From: Vibrio agarilyticus
Lineage (GTDB): Bacteria > Pseudomonadota > Gammaproteobacteria > Enterobacterales > Vibrionaceae
Length of the DNA stretch: 64,000 bases
Reading direction: 5' to 3'
Assembly (NCBI RefSeq): GCF_012641465.1
Contig: NZ_JABAIK010000004.1
Span: 186,001-250,000 of the forward strand
Shown: in pieces, positions 1 through 10,641 of the stretch
Layout of the letters: every line of letters begins with the position of its first letter
Numbering within the stretch: position 1 is the stretch's first letter
Program-made: the position numbers and the translations under genes
The notes under the pieces: model-generated
What the model was told of the DNA's origin: nothing
Seen by the model: the letters and a program-made list of their open reading frames with translations, nothing else
Databases searched by the model: none

Positions 1-112
1 GGTCAAAGTTTGATGACAAATTGATGAATAACTGGTCTGATGACGCTGTTAGATATTGTTTTTATAAGAAATAAAACTAGCGGGAATGCGCTGTGTCAGC
101 ATGAAAAGAGTG

Positions 113-150
113 TAAAAATGAGTAACGAAATGCTGAGTTTCGTTACTCAT
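113..150 (-). terminator. Intrinsic terminator of leuO
   Basis: A perfect 13-bp inverted repeat (118–130 and 138–150, 7-nt loop) lies just past the leuO stop. Read on the minus strand the stem runs into five T residues. This is the expected form of a Rho-independent terminator. Confidence 0.75.
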
Positions 151-164
151 GATGATTTGTTTCG

Positions 165-1127
165 TTAACCGCGACTTGCGATCACTTCACCACAGGTGAC
201 CATCAACAAGTCACGTAACCAAATGTGGCCTTTGTCTTTCTCACTCGACTCATGCCAGCTGAGATAGCCGCTAATTTCACTATGCGCAAAAGGACAAGAT
301 AGAATTTGCAACTGCGACTGATTCGCTGCATTTTCAACCATCCAACGTGGCGCTATCGTGACCAACTCTGACTGACCTACCACATACAGCACATTACTCA
401 AACTTGTGCCTTCATAGTGAGCGACAACATCAAGATCGCGGTAGGCTTGTTCCGAGAAACTGCGCAGTCCGTGAATACGCGACAGCTTAGCATGGCGCTC
501 ACTGTGGAGCTGTTCCAGCGAAACCGTGTCGCTAATACGCGGGTGATTTTTCGCGGCAACCACCACAAGCTCATCTTTAAAAATTTCTGTGCTGGAAAAG
601 CCTTGTTCATCAAACCGAGCGTAATCAATCACAAAATCGACTTCTTGATAACGCATTCGCTCCGAGAGACGGCGATCAAACTCCGCATCCACATGCAATT
701 GAACATGAGGCGCTTGCGTATAAACGTCGGCTAAAATACGTGGCGTAAAACGCATATCGCAGGGGCTGCAAATAGCAAGCTTAAACATGCGAGTAGAATT
801 GTCTGGCTGAAACACAGAGCTTGGTAACTCGTTGCGGATCAATTGCAAGGCTTGACGAATTGGACCAAAAAGTTGACGGGCTCGTTGAGTGGGTTGAATT
901 CCCCGTCCTTGGCGCATAAACAGTTCGTCGTTGAACATCACTTTTAGCCGCGCCACAGCGTTACTCACTGCAGGTTGCGACATCCCCAAATTGTGTGCGG
1001 CGCGAGTAATATTTTGCTCTTGCATAACAGCATCAAATACCGTCAGCAAGTTCAAATCCACACCGCGTAATGTGCTTTCCATTCGATAACTGGCAATCGC
1101 ACTAATGGCATCTTTTTTTTCTAACAT
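165..1127 (-). CDS. leuO: LysR-family transcriptional regulator LeuO
   Basis: LeuO is a pleiotropic LysR-type regulator that opposes H-NS silencing in enterobacteria and controls acid, toxin-tolerance and biofilm genes in vibrios. The N-terminal winged helix-turn-helix spans about residues 22–80 (NITRAAHNLGMSQPAVSNAV), and the periplasmic-binding-like effector domain covers the rest. Its position beside the leucine operon is the classical location. The ATG at 1127 is preferred (320 aa): GAGG lies 8 nt upstream, while the longer reading frame starts only with a TTG at 1154. It has its own terminator downstream. Confidence 0.93.
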   Translation of the reverse strand: MLEKKDAISAIASYRMESTLRGVDLNLLTVFDAVMQEQNITRAAHNLGMSQPAVSNAVARLKVMFNDELFMRQGRGIQPTQRARQLFGPIRQALQLIRNELPSSVFQPDNSTRMFKLAICSPCDMRFTPRILADVYTQAPHVQLHVDAEFDRRLSERMRYQEVDFVIDYARFDEQGFSSTEIFKDELVVVAAKNHPRISDTVSLEQLHSERHAKLSRIHGLRSFSEQAYRDLDVVAHYEGTSLSNVLYVVGQSELVTIAPRWMVENAANQSQLQILSCPFAHSEISGYLSWHESSEKDKGHIWLRDLLMVTCGEVIASRG

Positions 1128-1501
1128 CTCGAGCGCCTCATATAAAACGGTCAATTTTTACTGTCATCAGTGTTCACCATTGACTCGTCAATGCACTCAA
1201 ATCAAAGCTTACAAAACCGTGCTATTGAAACGCACAGTCCAATGTAAGACACTGAATTGAGCCAATTGATAGTTCGAATAAATTCGAACCTAAAGCGCAT
1301 ATCAGCCTATAATATTACTTTTGGCAATAAGATTGACAATTTATCACCAAATTTTACCTACCCTGGACAAAAACCCTTAAAATACAAAGAAATACGCAAA
1401 ACATAAAAAAACACAAAAAATCAAAAAGTAAACGCTTTCTTTTTGATTTTATTATTTTGCAAAGCAGATCTAAAATTACCCATTCTGTATTTTCTTATTA
1501 A
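1128..1501. other. AT-rich intergenic region upstream of leuO
   Basis: This gap of about 370 bp holds no gene. It is strongly A/T-rich, especially 1370–1460, as expected around an H-NS/LeuO-controlled gene. It should contain the leuO promoter, but I could not pick a convincing -35/-10 pair by eye. The only clear structure is the hairpin at 1417–1450. Confidence 0.6.
1417..1450 (-). terminator. AT-rich hairpin, possible terminator of the glycosyltransferase gene
   Basis: A perfect 12-bp inverted repeat (1417–1428 and 1439–1450) with a 10-nt loop lies about 50 bp past the stop of the minus-strand glycosyltransferase gene. The minus-strand 3' arm ends in TTTT and continues into T-rich sequence, so it could terminate transcription. 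The stem is A/T-rich and weak; it could instead be a regulatory site for leuO. Confidence 0.45.
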
Positions 1502-2560
1502 TCAATATTCATTGGCAAAATTTGAGACATAAGTCGGAAAATTCACCTGAGACCAGAGATGACTCGCCAGATTTTTCTGATCATGCCAAGCACCTTGAAG
1601 TAACCAATCACAGATGGCACCGGCCACATCCGGATAACCAACGCGCTCCGCCGCAGGCTCTTGAAGCCAATCACCTAGTATTGTTAAATCGAGCTCTTCC
1701 ATCATGGTCGCCAAACCCAACGCATCAAGTGTGGCTGCGTTACTCAATTGTTCAAATTGCCCCTTAAGTGGCTTGAGCAGTATTTTTTTGCCAAGCGAAA
1801 GAGCTTCTGACGGCAACTCAAAGCCACCATTTGCGACCACGCCTAAACACTGTTTTAGCGCGCGCTGAAACCCGTGTCTTGATGGTGGACGAAATTCAAT
1901 ATTATTCGAACGGTATGGCTCACGAACTTCGGGGTGATAACAGATAAAATGTTGATTTGGCACTTGCCGCAACCAATGACCAATATCAGCGCAAGCTTCA
2001 AACGGCAAATAAACTAAAATAAACGACTCCAGCTCGGCCTCAACGGGTAAGGTCGCAATAATGGGTGGTAACAATGGCTGCTCAAAATGATACCAATGCA
2101 AACCAATGTGATGGGTTGCTGGCGCGAAATGCTGAATCATCTGTTTGTCGAACCAATTGGCACCACGCAATGGGACATTATGACGAAACGCATTTTGATG
2201 GCTGATGCTAATGGTGGTCTTACCCTGACGCTTTGCCGCCCAAGCGGAAACGGGTTCAAAATCATTCAGGATAAGGGTGTACGGCGAGAGATCCAGCGTC
2301 TGAATGTCACGCATCAATCGCCAAGGCCGCACTGCAGCGGCGGTTTTACTGTAACTGACCTTGCCCTTTTCCGTGACAAAACTCAGACCTTTGCAAGTGC
2401 GATACGCACCAAATTCTTCCATCGCAAAATAGTTCGACTCATCACGCCCTGAAAACAGATAATCAACCTCAACCCCTCGTTTTTTGAGTGCACTGCACAT
2501 CGCTCGAGCGCGTGCGATATGACCATTTCCAGTCCCTTGCACTCCATAAAGCACTTTCAT
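1502..2560 (-). CDS. MJ1255/VC2487-family glycosyltransferase
   Basis: The protein is a predicted GT-B-fold glycosyltransferase of 352 aa. The N-terminus MKVLYGVQGTGNGHIARA has the glycine-rich donor loop typical of the family. A C-terminal stretch around VVANGGFELPSEALSLGKK resembles the sugar-nucleotide binding region of MurG-like enzymes. The ATG at 2560 was chosen because it overlaps the stop of the upstream PAP2 gene in an ATGA arrangement; the longer frame has an unrelated N-terminus. Pairing with a PAP2 phosphatase suggests work on a lipid-linked sugar or membrane lipid, but the substrate is unknown. Confidence 0.85.
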   Translation of the reverse strand: MKVLYGVQGTGNGHIARARAMCSALKKRGVEVDYLFSGRDESNYFAMEEFGAYRTCKGLSFVTEKGKVSYSKTAAAVRPWRLMRDIQTLDLSPYTLILNDFEPVSAWAAKRQGKTTISISHQNAFRHNVPLRGANWFDKQMIQHFAPATHHIGLHWYHFEQPLLPPIIATLPVEAELESFILVYLPFEACADIGHWLRQVPNQHFICYHPEVREPYRSNNIEFRPPSRHGFQRALKQCLGVVANGGFELPSEALSLGKKILLKPLKGQFEQLSNAATLDALGLATMMEELDLTILGDWLQEPAAERVGYPDVAGAICDWLLQGAWHDQKNLASHLWSQVNFPTYVSNFANEY

Positions 2561-3102
2561 AACGCCCCCGAAAATAGGTGTAGTGCAGACTGAGCGCATG
2601 CCAACCCAAGACCTGCGCCAAGCACAACATCGGTAAGAAAATGCACGCCGAGTAAAATACGAGAAAAGCCAATCAGATGCGCCCAAACAAAACTGAACAA
2701 AGCCAGCGATGGAAAGTAAGCACTCACTACAGAGGCCATTAAAAAGGCGGCGGCAGTATGCCCTGATGGCAAGCTGTATCGATCTGAGGGGGTAATAAAT
2801 GCCATGAGGCCTTCACACAATTCAGCAGGACGGCGGCGTTTAACGGCATTTTTGACCCACCAATAGAGTGGCAATTGCAACCCAAATGCGACTAAACCTG
2901 TCAGTAAAAATTGCCCACCCAAGTCACCATAATGCCACCAAGCAAATAACCCAACCAGCGCGTAAAGTGGCCCATCACCACTACGCGAAACTAGGCGACT
3001 GACTAAAGCGATTTGCTGGTTGAAGCGGTGTTGCAGGAAGAGAGTTGAAATTGCCATATCGAATTGGACAATCGGTTTTGTCATGTCAAGCCACGCTCTC
3101 AT
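2557..3102 (-). CDS. PAP2-superfamily membrane phosphatase
   Basis: This is an integral membrane acid phosphatase of the PAP2 superfamily (181 aa), acting on lipid phosphates such as phosphatidic acid, phosphatidylglycerophosphate or undecaprenyl pyrophosphate. All three signature motifs are present: K84-x6-R91-P92, P112-S-G-H115 and S147-R-x3-G-x-H154-x3-D158. Hydrophobic stretches suggest five or six membrane segments. It is translationally coupled to the glycosyltransferase downstream by a 4-bp overlap. The exact substrate cannot be read from sequence. Confidence 0.88.
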   Translation of the reverse strand: MRAWLDMTKPIVQFDMAISTLFLQHRFNQQIALVSRLVSRSGDGPLYALVGLFAWWHYGDLGGQFLLTGLVAFGLQLPLYWWVKNAVKRRRPAELCEGLMAFITPSDRYSLPSGHTAAAFLMASVVSAYFPSLALFSFVWAHLIGFSRILLGVHFLTDVVLGAGLGLACAQSALHLFSGAL

Positions 3103-3420
3103 CGTGTCTCCTTATCACTTCACTGTTCTATTGGTGAGGTTTGAAAAACCACTCTTAAGCTTCATTAGGTATAGGTTGGTTGCGTGACAAAGCCGTGACG
3201 CTGATTTGGCGGTTTAGTGACATTCAAGCACCACACAGCAACCGCGCTTTTTTCACCATGTTTCGCGATCAGGTCGGACAAGTTCATTCTTTGTTTAAAT
3301 ATTGCACTTAAAGGTTGACGCTAGAGGTTATGTGCGGTACTAATTTGTTAATTGATTAAGTGGATTGCATTATTTTTGCGTCGAATTCATGTCAACTTTG
3401 AGTAACTGGATAACAACCCA
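3103..3420 (+). promoter_or_regulatory. Upstream region of the leucine operon
   Basis: This gap between the divergent PAP2 gene and leuL must hold the leu operon promoter. A possible -35 TTGACG (3314–3319) is followed after 18 nt by a poor -10-like TACTAA; I cannot fix the promoter with confidence. No open reading frame or repeat is seen here. Confidence 0.4.
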
Positions 3421-3483
3421 ATGATTGCACGTTTTTCTCTCCTGCTCAGCCTCCTCCTTATCGTGGATAACTCGCGCGGGTAG
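3421..3483 (+). CDS. leuL: leu operon leader peptide LeuL
   Basis: A 20-residue open reading frame, MIARFSLLLSLLLIVDNSRG, starts at the ATG and ends with TAG. It contains six leucine codons in seven positions (CTC CTG CTC, Ser, CTC CTC CTT). It sits about 30 nt before a strong terminator and about 200 nt before leuA. This is the standard layout of a leucine attenuation leader: stalled ribosomes at the Leu codons when charged tRNA-Leu is scarce would favour an antiterminator. It is too short for automatic gene callers. Confidence 0.88.
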   Translation: MIARFSLLLSLLLIVDNSRG

Positions 3484-3513
3484 GCAGTGGATAGAAAACA
3501 CCACAACATTTTT

Positions 3514-3549
3514 AAAAAGCCCGCTGATTTAGCGGGCTTTTTTGTTTTT
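3514..3549 (+). terminator. Leucine operon attenuator
   Basis: A perfect 12-bp stem (3514–3525 and 3531–3542, loop GATTT) is followed by a T-rich run to 3549. The segment GCGGGT at 3476–3481, covering the last leader codons, can pair with GCCCGC of the 5' arm (3519–3524) and is a plausible antiterminator. The stem and T-run are directly visible; the switching mechanism is inferred from enterobacterial leu attenuation. Confidence 0.88.
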
Positions 3550-3689
3550 CGACTTGCGATTTTGGATGTATCGCAAACACGTAAGCGAAACCTGAATTAC
3601 GGCCAGTAACGCGGGCATTCGAGTGGCAATGGCATGGGCAATCGGCAACCTCCGCCGCCCCAACACCAAAAGTTTAAAAGGACGTACTT

Positions 3690-5237
3690 ATGAAGGATCA
3701 AGTCATTATTTTCGACACCACACTACGTGATGGTGAACAAGCGCTATCGGCCAGTTTGACGGTCAAAGAAAAGTTGCAAATTGCGTACGCCCTTGAACGT
3801 CTTGGTGTGGATGTTATCGAAGCCGGCTTTCCCGTCTCATCACCGGGTGATTTTGAATCCGTTCAAACCATTGCTCGCCATATTAAAAACAGTCGCATTT
3901 GCGCCTTATCTCGCGCCGTGATTGGCGATATCGACGCGGCCGCGGCCGCGCTCAAAGTGGCTGACGCGTTTCGCATTCACACCTTTATTTCCACCTCGAC
4001 CATTCATGTGCAAGACAAACTGCGCCGCAGTTACGATGATGTGATTGAGATGGCCGTCAAAGCGGTTAAACACGCTCGCAACTTAACCGATGATGTGGAA
4101 TTTTCTTGTGAAGATGCTGGCCGTACGCCAATTGACAATCTGTGTCGTATGGTGGAAGCGGCCATTAATGCCGGCGCACGCACCATTAATATTCCTGACA
4201 CGGTCGGCTACACCGTGCCCAATGAATTTGGCGGCATCATTCAAACGCTATTTCAACGCGTGCCAAACATTGATAAAGCGGTCATTTCAGTGCACTGCCA
4301 TGACGATCTTGGTATGTCTGTCGCCAACTCGATTGCCGCTGTGCAAGCGGGCGCGCGCCAAATTGAAGGCACCATCAATGGTATTGGTGAGCGCGCGGGT
4401 AACTGCGCCTTGGAAGAGATCGCCATGATCATCAAAACGCGCCAGGATCTACTTGGGGTTCATACCGGTATTAAACACGATGAAATTCATCGCACCAGTA
4501 AATTAGTGAGTCAATTGTGTAATATGCCGATCCAATCGAACAAAGCGATTGTTGGCTCAAATGCATTCAGCCACTCTTCTGGTATTCATCAAGACGGCAT
4601 GCTGAAAAATAAAAATACCTACGAAATCATGACGCCTGAGTCGATTGGCCTCAAGCAGCAAAGCCTGAATTTAACCAGTCGCTCCGGGCGCGCTGCGGTA
4701 AAATCACACATGGATACGCTGGGTTACCAAGAAGACGAATACAACCTAGACGCTTTGTACGACGATTTCTTAAAGCTTGCTGATCGCAAAGGCCAAGTCT
4801 TTGATTACGATCTTGAGGCATTGATGCACTTTGCCAATCTGCGTGAAGAGGATGACTTCTACAAACTCAATTACCTCAGCGTTCAATCGGGCAGTGTGAT
4901 GGCAACCACCAGCATCAAAATTCAATGTGGCCAAACCGAACGCTGCGAAGCCGCGGTAGGCAATGGCCCTGTTGATGCGCTCTATCAATGCATTTACCGG
5001 GTCACAGGTTACGATATTGTGCTGGACAAATTCGACTTAACCGCCAAAGGCGAAGGCGAAGATGGTTTGGGTCAAGCTGATATCATTGCCAACTATAAGG
5101 GCCGCAAGTACCACGGTACAGGGGTCTCAACAGATATCGTTGAAGCGTCAGGCCAAGCACTATTGCACGTGATCAATAGTATTCATCGCGCCGATAAAAT
5201 CGCAGAAATCAAGCAGCAAAAAATTGCAACGGCATAA
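3690..5237 (+). CDS. leuA: 2-isopropylmalate synthase
   Basis: LeuA condenses acetyl-CoA with 2-oxoisovalerate, the committed step of leucine synthesis. The N-terminal TIM barrel carries the HMGL-like motif [10 protein letters not shown] (residues 8–17) and the metal-binding H202-x-H204 within SVHCHDDLG. The C-terminal LeuA dimer domain, about residues 390–505, is the leucine allosteric site. At 515 aa it has the usual long form found in Gammaproteobacteria. AAAAGGACG precedes the ATG. It is first in the leuABCD operon behind the attenuator. Confidence 0.98.
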   Translation: MKDQVIIFDTTLRDGEQALSASLTVKEKLQIAYALERLGVDVIEAGFPVSSPGDFESVQTIARHIKNSRICALSRAVIGDIDAAAAALKVADAFRIHTFISTSTIHVQDKLRRSYDDVIEMAVKAVKHARNLTDDVEFSCEDAGRTPIDNLCRMVEAAINAGARTINIPDTVGYTVPNEFGGIIQTLFQRVPNIDKAVISVHCHDDLGMSVANSIAAVQAGARQIEGTINGIGERAGNCALEEIAMIIKTRQDLLGVHTGIKHDEIHRTSKLVSQLCNMPIQSNKAIVGSNAFSHSSGIHQDGMLKNKNTYEIMTPESIGLKQQSLNLTSRSGRAAVKSHMDTLGYQEDEYNLDALYDDFLKLADRKGQVFDYDLEALMHFANLREEDDFYKLNYLSVQSGSVMATTSIKIQCGQTERCEAAVGNGPVDALYQCIYRVTGYDIVLDKFDLTAKGEGEDGLGQADIIANYKGRKYHGTGVSTDIVEASGQALLHVINSIHRADKIAEIKQQKIATA

Positions 5238-6389
<1,152 letters not shown>

Positions 6390-6408
6390 AAACACGGAAG
6401 TTTGAGCA

Positions 6409-7827
6409 ATGGGTAAAACACTGTATCAAAAGGTCTACGACGCGCACGTTGCCGTCGCAGCCCCAGGCGAAACGCCGATTTTGTACATCGACCGTCACTT
6501 AGTTCACGAAGTCACTTCGCCACAAGCGTTCGATGGCCTACGTGAAAAGGGTCGTCAAGTCCGTCAGGTAAGCAAAACATTTGCCACTATGGACCATAAC
6601 GTTTCCACCACGACCAAAGATTTGAATGCGTCAGGCGATATGGCGCGTATTCAGATGGAAACCTTGATGAAAAACTGCGCCGATTTTGGCGTAACGCTTT
6701 ACGACATCAACCACAAATACCAAGGTATTGTTCATGTCATGGGGCCTGAGCTTGGCATCACTTTGCCCGGAATGACCATTGTGTGCGGTGATTCACATAC
6801 CGCCACACACGGTGCATTTGGCTCGCTTGCGTTTGGTATTGGCACTTCTGAGGTGGAGCATGTATTAGCGACACAAACCTTGAAGCAAGCTCGCGCTAAG
6901 ACGATGAAAATTGAAGTGAAAGGCAAAGTCGCGCCTGGGATCACCGCAAAAGATATCGTACTGGCTATCATCGGCAAAACCACCGCGGCTGGCGGTACTG
7001 GCTACGTCGTTGAGTTCTGTGGCGAGGCGATCACCGATCTCTCGATGGAAGGCCGCATGACGGTGTGCAACATGGCCATCGAGCTTGGTGCAAAAGCGGG
7101 CTTAATTGCTCCAGATCAGACCACCTTTGATTACATTAAAGGACGCAAATTTGCCCCTAAAGGGGCGGGTTGGGACGCCGCTGTCGCGTATTGGCAAACT
7201 CTAAAAACCGATGATGATGCCCACTTTGATGCGGTTGTCACCTTGGATGCGGCAGCGATCAAACCGCAAGTGACCTGGGGCACCAACCCAGGTCAAGTGA
7301 TCAGCGTTGATGAGCCGATTCCTGCACCGAACAGTTTTAGCGATCCTGTTGAGCAAGCTTCTGCCGCCAAAGCATTGGCCTACATGGGACTTGAAGCGGG
7401 AAAAGCGTTATCCGATTACAGCGTGGATAAAGTGTTTGTCGGATCGTGCACCAACTCACGCATCGAAGACATGCGCGCTGCGGCAGCGGTTGCCAAAGGC
7501 AAAAAGGTCGCCGCGCACGTTCAAGCATTGATTGTACCGGGATCAGAACAAGTTAAAGCGCAAGCCGAAGCTGAAGGGCTAGATATCATTTTCAAAGACG
7601 CCGGATTTGAATGGCGTCTGCCCGGCTGCTCTATGTGCTTGGCGATGAATAATGACCGCCTTGGCCCGCAAGAGCGCTGCGCCTCCACCTCCAACCGCAA
7701 TTTCGAAGGTCGCCAAGGCCGTGATGGCCGAACGCATTTGGTGAGCCCTGCGATGGCTGCCGCAGCGGCAATCGCGGGCCGTTTTGTCGATATTCGTGAA
7801 TTGACTTCTTTTGATAAACAGGACTAG
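6409..7827 (+). CDS. leuC: 3-isopropylmalate dehydratase large subunit
   Basis: LeuC is the [4Fe-4S] large subunit of isopropylmalate isomerase, which converts 2- to 3-isopropylmalate together with LeuD. The three cluster cysteines are visible at C347 (VGSCTNSR), C407 and C410 (GCSMC). The aconitase-family signature [14 protein letters not shown] lies in the N-terminal half. The length of 472 aa is that of the bacterial family. The gene starts 19 bp after leuB and ends 9 bp before leuD. Confidence 0.98.
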   Translation: MGKTLYQKVYDAHVAVAAPGETPILYIDRHLVHEVTSPQAFDGLREKGRQVRQVSKTFATMDHNVSTTTKDLNASGDMARIQMETLMKNCADFGVTLYDINHKYQGIVHVMGPELGITLPGMTIVCGDSHTATHGAFGSLAFGIGTSEVEHVLATQTLKQARAKTMKIEVKGKVAPGITAKDIVLAIIGKTTAAGGTGYVVEFCGEAITDLSMEGRMTVCNMAIELGAKAGLIAPDQTTFDYIKGRKFAPKGAGWDAAVAYWQTLKTDDDAHFDAVVTLDAAAIKPQVTWGTNPGQVISVDEPIPAPNSFSDPVEQASAAKALAYMGLEAGKALSDYSVDKVFVGSCTNSRIEDMRAAAAVAKGKKVAAHVQALIVPGSEQVKAQAEAEGLDIIFKDAGFEWRLPGCSMCLAMNNDRLGPQERCASTSNRNFEGRQGRDGRTHLVSPAMAAAAAIAGRFVDIRELTSFDKQD

Positions 7828-7836
7828 GAGCGCATC

Positions 7837-8439
7837 ATGTCTGGATTTACTCAACACACTGGGCTTGTGGTGCCCTTAGATGCCGCAAACGTCGATACTG
7901 ATGCGATTATTCCAAAGCAATTTTTACAAAAAGTCTCTCGACTTGGCTTTGGTCAGCACCTTTTCCACGATTGGCGCTTTTTGGATGACGCAGGGCAAGA
8001 GCCGAACCCTGATTTTGTTATGAACGCTCCTCGCTACCAAGGAGCCTCCATTTTACTGGCTCGTGAAAACTTTGGCTGCGGTTCATCGCGTGAACACGCG
8101 CCTTGGGCATTGGCCGATTATGGGATCAAAGCCATGATTGCTCCCAGCTTTGCCGATATTTTCTATGGCAACTCAATCAATAACCAAATGGTGCCCGTGC
8201 GTCTCACTGAGCAAGAAGTCGATGAACTGTTCCAATTTGTCGAAAGCAACGTTGGCGCGCAGATAGAAGTTGATCTTGATGCATTAAAAGTTCGCGCTAA
8301 TGGCAAAGAATACTCATTTGAAATCGATGAATTCCGCCGCCATTGTTTGCTCAACGGGCTGGATAATATTGGCTTGACCCTGCAACACGAAGCCAAAATC
8401 GCGGAGTACGAAGCGCAAATTCCTCGCTTTCTCGCTTAA
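7837..8439 (+). CDS. leuD: 3-isopropylmalate dehydratase small subunit
   Basis: LeuD is the swivelling small subunit that completes the isomerase active site with LeuC. At 200 aa it matches the family. The substrate-binding loop [16 protein letters not shown] is intact. TAGGAGCGC lies in front of the ATG. It is the last gene of the leucine operon and is followed by an intrinsic terminator. Confidence 0.98.
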   Translation: MSGFTQHTGLVVPLDAANVDTDAIIPKQFLQKVSRLGFGQHLFHDWRFLDDAGQEPNPDFVMNAPRYQGASILLARENFGCGSSREHAPWALADYGIKAMIAPSFADIFYGNSINNQMVPVRLTEQEVDELFQFVESNVGAQIEVDLDALKVRANGKEYSFEIDEFRRHCLLNGLDNIGLTLQHEAKIAEYEAQIPRFLA

Positions 8440-8467
8440 GCGTCTCTCGCCTATCCAAATCACTACC

Positions 8468-8504
8468 ACAAAGGCTGACAATCATGTCGGCCTTTGTTTT
8501 TTTA
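8468..8504 (+). terminator. Intrinsic terminator of leuABCD
   Basis: A 12-bp stem with one G·U pair (8468–8479 and 8486–8497) and a 6-nt loop is followed by a run of T residues. It lies 29 bp after the leuD stop. Confidence 0.88.
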
Positions 8505-8544
8505 ATCACCGATTGAAATAAAATCACCACGATTCAGGTCGTTA

Positions 8545-8812
8545 TATACCCAAGTAACCTCAAGATGCATGGTTCAGCGAGAATGACTTGGTTTGTCAGT
8601 GAGGCGAGGGTTTGAAGATTGAGTGGCCCTCAATCGAAAATCGTCAACAAAGCTGATGAGCCAAGACAGCTCGCCCCTTGGGAGCCAATCACTGAACCGA
8701 TAGCTGCGTTAAACAACTTGAAAATAGACTCGCTATTTCGCTGCGTTGTTTGCCTTGCTCTCAGCTCAGTGAGCCGGCTCTGAATCCAGCATCTTGAGGT
8801 CACTTGGGTATA
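8545..8812 (+). repeat. Complete copy of dispersed repeat family A
   Basis: The two ends of this 268-bp element are 24-bp inverted repeats starting TATACCCAAGT, with one mismatch. Inside is a perfect hairpin (8617–8623 with 8629–8635) and the pair GGTTCAG/CTGAACC. There is no transposase or long open frame. Parts of the same element recur at 43991–44135, 45567–45613 (47 of 47 bases identical to the left end) and, decayed, at 47446–47501. It looks like a non-autonomous palindromic intergenic repeat. It ends 24 bp before the DUF547 start codon. Confidence 0.85.
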
Positions 8813-8836
8813 TTAAATTTAACGAAGGAGACAAGG

Positions 8837-9637
8837 ATGACTGGACGACACGACTTTTGGCACGCTTTTCTCTCACTCGGGCTGATTCTGGCTTCTTTTC
8901 AGCTTTATGCGGCCCCCAAAGCCGAATTGTGGCCTTTTTGGCAAGCTTCTAATGAAAGCAATCACGCCACCATTGACCACCAGCCATGGCAAACCATCTT
9001 AGACCGCTATCTCTTGGTTCAAGGCCAGCATCATCTGTTTGACTATCAAAATGTCAGTGCAAGCGATAAACACGCACTCAAGCAGTACATTCGTGCACTT
9101 GCCAGCCTTGATCCTCGCGATTATCGTCAAGCCGAGCAATACGCTTACTGGGTCAATCTGTACAATGCTCTGACAGTTGACGAGATTTTGGATCACTACC
9201 CTATTCGCTCGATCACCAAACTTGGGGGCATTTTTACATTTGGCCCTTGGGATGAGGATCAAGTGATCGTCGCAGGGAAAACTCTGACATTAAATGATAT
9301 CGAGCATCGAATTTTACGCCCGATTTGGCAAGATCCCCGCACCCACTACGCCGTCAATTGCGCCAGCCTTGGCTGCCCAAATTTGCAGTTAAATGCGTTT
9401 ACCAGTGCCAATCAAGAGCAACTGCTTGATCAAGCTGCAAAGGCTTTTATTCGCAGTCCTAAAGGAGTTCTAATCCAAGGAAATCGAGCCCAACTTTCAA
9501 CGATTTATCAATGGTTCAGTGACGATTTTGGTGGGGAGAAAGCGCTGTTTGAGCATATCAGCCAATACGCGCCGGAATATCGCGGGTTTACTGGGAAAAT
9601 CCGTTATGATTATGACTGGTCTCTCAACCAGCCATAA
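8837..9637 (+). CDS. DUF547 domain-containing exported protein
   Basis: This is a 266-aa protein of unknown function with a signal peptide (residues 1–24, ending near QLYAAPK), so it is probably periplasmic. The DUF547 region holds the conserved YAYWVNLYNALT and YAVNCASLGCPNL segments. The papain-like appearance of this family has been noted, but no activity is established. The ATG at 8837 follows GAAGGAGACAAGG, a strong ribosome site; a longer frame from 8804 would start inside repeat A. The gene is convergent with djlA, 13 bp apart. Confidence 0.8.
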   Translation: MTGRHDFWHAFLSLGLILASFQLYAAPKAELWPFWQASNESNHATIDHQPWQTILDRYLLVQGQHHLFDYQNVSASDKHALKQYIRALASLDPRDYRQAEQYAYWVNLYNALTVDEILDHYPIRSITKLGGIFTFGPWDEDQVIVAGKTLTLNDIEHRILRPIWQDPRTHYAVNCASLGCPNLQLNAFTSANQEQLLDQAAKAFIRSPKGVLIQGNRAQLSTIYQWFSDDFGGEKALFEHISQYAPEYRGFTGKIRYDYDWSLNQP

Positions 9638-9650
9638 TGTCAGCGCGAGA

Positions 9651-10505
9651 TTATTTGAACCCCTTCTCTTTTTTGATCAAATCGTACGCGTTTTGAATTT
9701 CTTGCGCTTTCTCTTTCGCCATGTTCATCATTTCTGGCGGAAGCCCCCGCGCCATCAATTTATCGGGATGATGTTCATTCATCAGCTTACGGTGCGCGCG
9801 TTTCACCGTTTTTGCATCGGCATCCTCGTCAACACCGAGAATTTTGTACGCATCGGTCAATTGACTTGCACTAGTGGCCTGTTGCCAGCTCGAGCCTGAC
9901 GAGTGTTGCTGACGCTGCCCGCCAAAACCGCCTTGACGCTGAAAACGAAAAGCCGCCTCTTGCATTTGTAGGCGTCGCTCCAACTGAGCTTCCGAAAACC
10001 CTAAACCGCGAGCAATGCGATGCAATACTTGACGCTCGCTCGGGTGAATCGCGCCATCGGCAAACGCAGCTGAGATCTGCAATTCAAGGAAAAACTGCAA
10101 TAGATCATAACGACCACCCACAGATGAGTGCACCGTTTTTAACACGTCCTCAAGCGGAAAATCTGCCTCTTTACCCTCACGAAACGCCGCTTGAGCGGCA
10201 CGGCGCTGATCGCCATGCAAATCCATGCGATCCATCATTGCACTTGCCAGTTCGATCTCTTCGCGTGTCACCTGCCCCTTGGCTTTAGCGACGTGGCCCA
10301 TAATGGAAAAAGCGGCCGTGAAAAACGCCTCTTGTCGCTGCGCAGAGTTGCCTTGCTGACTAAAACCACCACTTTGAAAACCCGCTTGCTGCATTCCTCG
10401 CGCTTTATCAAATCGGTGGCCTAAATAAAGTCCTAACGCGGCGCCAATCGGTCCACCAAATAAAAAACCGAAAAAAGCGCCAAGAATTTTGCCAAAAATC
10501 TGCAT
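9651..10505 (-). CDS. djlA: Co-chaperone DjlA
   Basis: DjlA is an inner-membrane-anchored DnaJ-like co-chaperone that stimulates DnaK. A glycine-rich transmembrane segment occupies residues 3–27. A TerB-like helical domain (about 55–165) follows, then a Gln/Ser-rich linker with GGFGGQRQQHSSGSSWQ, and a C-terminal J domain with the invariant HPD at 246–248. The length of 284 aa is usual. It is transcribed away from lptD, as in enterobacteria. Confidence 0.95.
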   Translation of the reverse strand: MQIFGKILGAFFGFLFGGPIGAALGLYLGHRFDKARGMQQAGFQSGGFSQQGNSAQRQEAFFTAAFSIMGHVAKAKGQVTREEIELASAMMDRMDLHGDQRRAAQAAFREGKEADFPLEDVLKTVHSSVGGRYDLLQFFLELQISAAFADGAIHPSERQVLHRIARGLGFSEAQLERRLQMQEAAFRFQRQGGFGGQRQQHSSGSSWQQATSASQLTDAYKILGVDEDADAKTVKRAHRKLMNEHHPDKLMARGLPPEMMNMAKEKAQEIQNAYDLIKKEKGFK

Positions 10506-10641
10506 TCTGTGTTCTCTATCTATGAATTTTTACATCGAGCTGCGGTCATATAGTGCTGGATAGTCGGAAATCCTTTATGATAAGAAACCCTTCGGCCAGA
10601 TTACGCCATCGAGCAGTAGTGACACAGGAAAGTTCAGTTCA

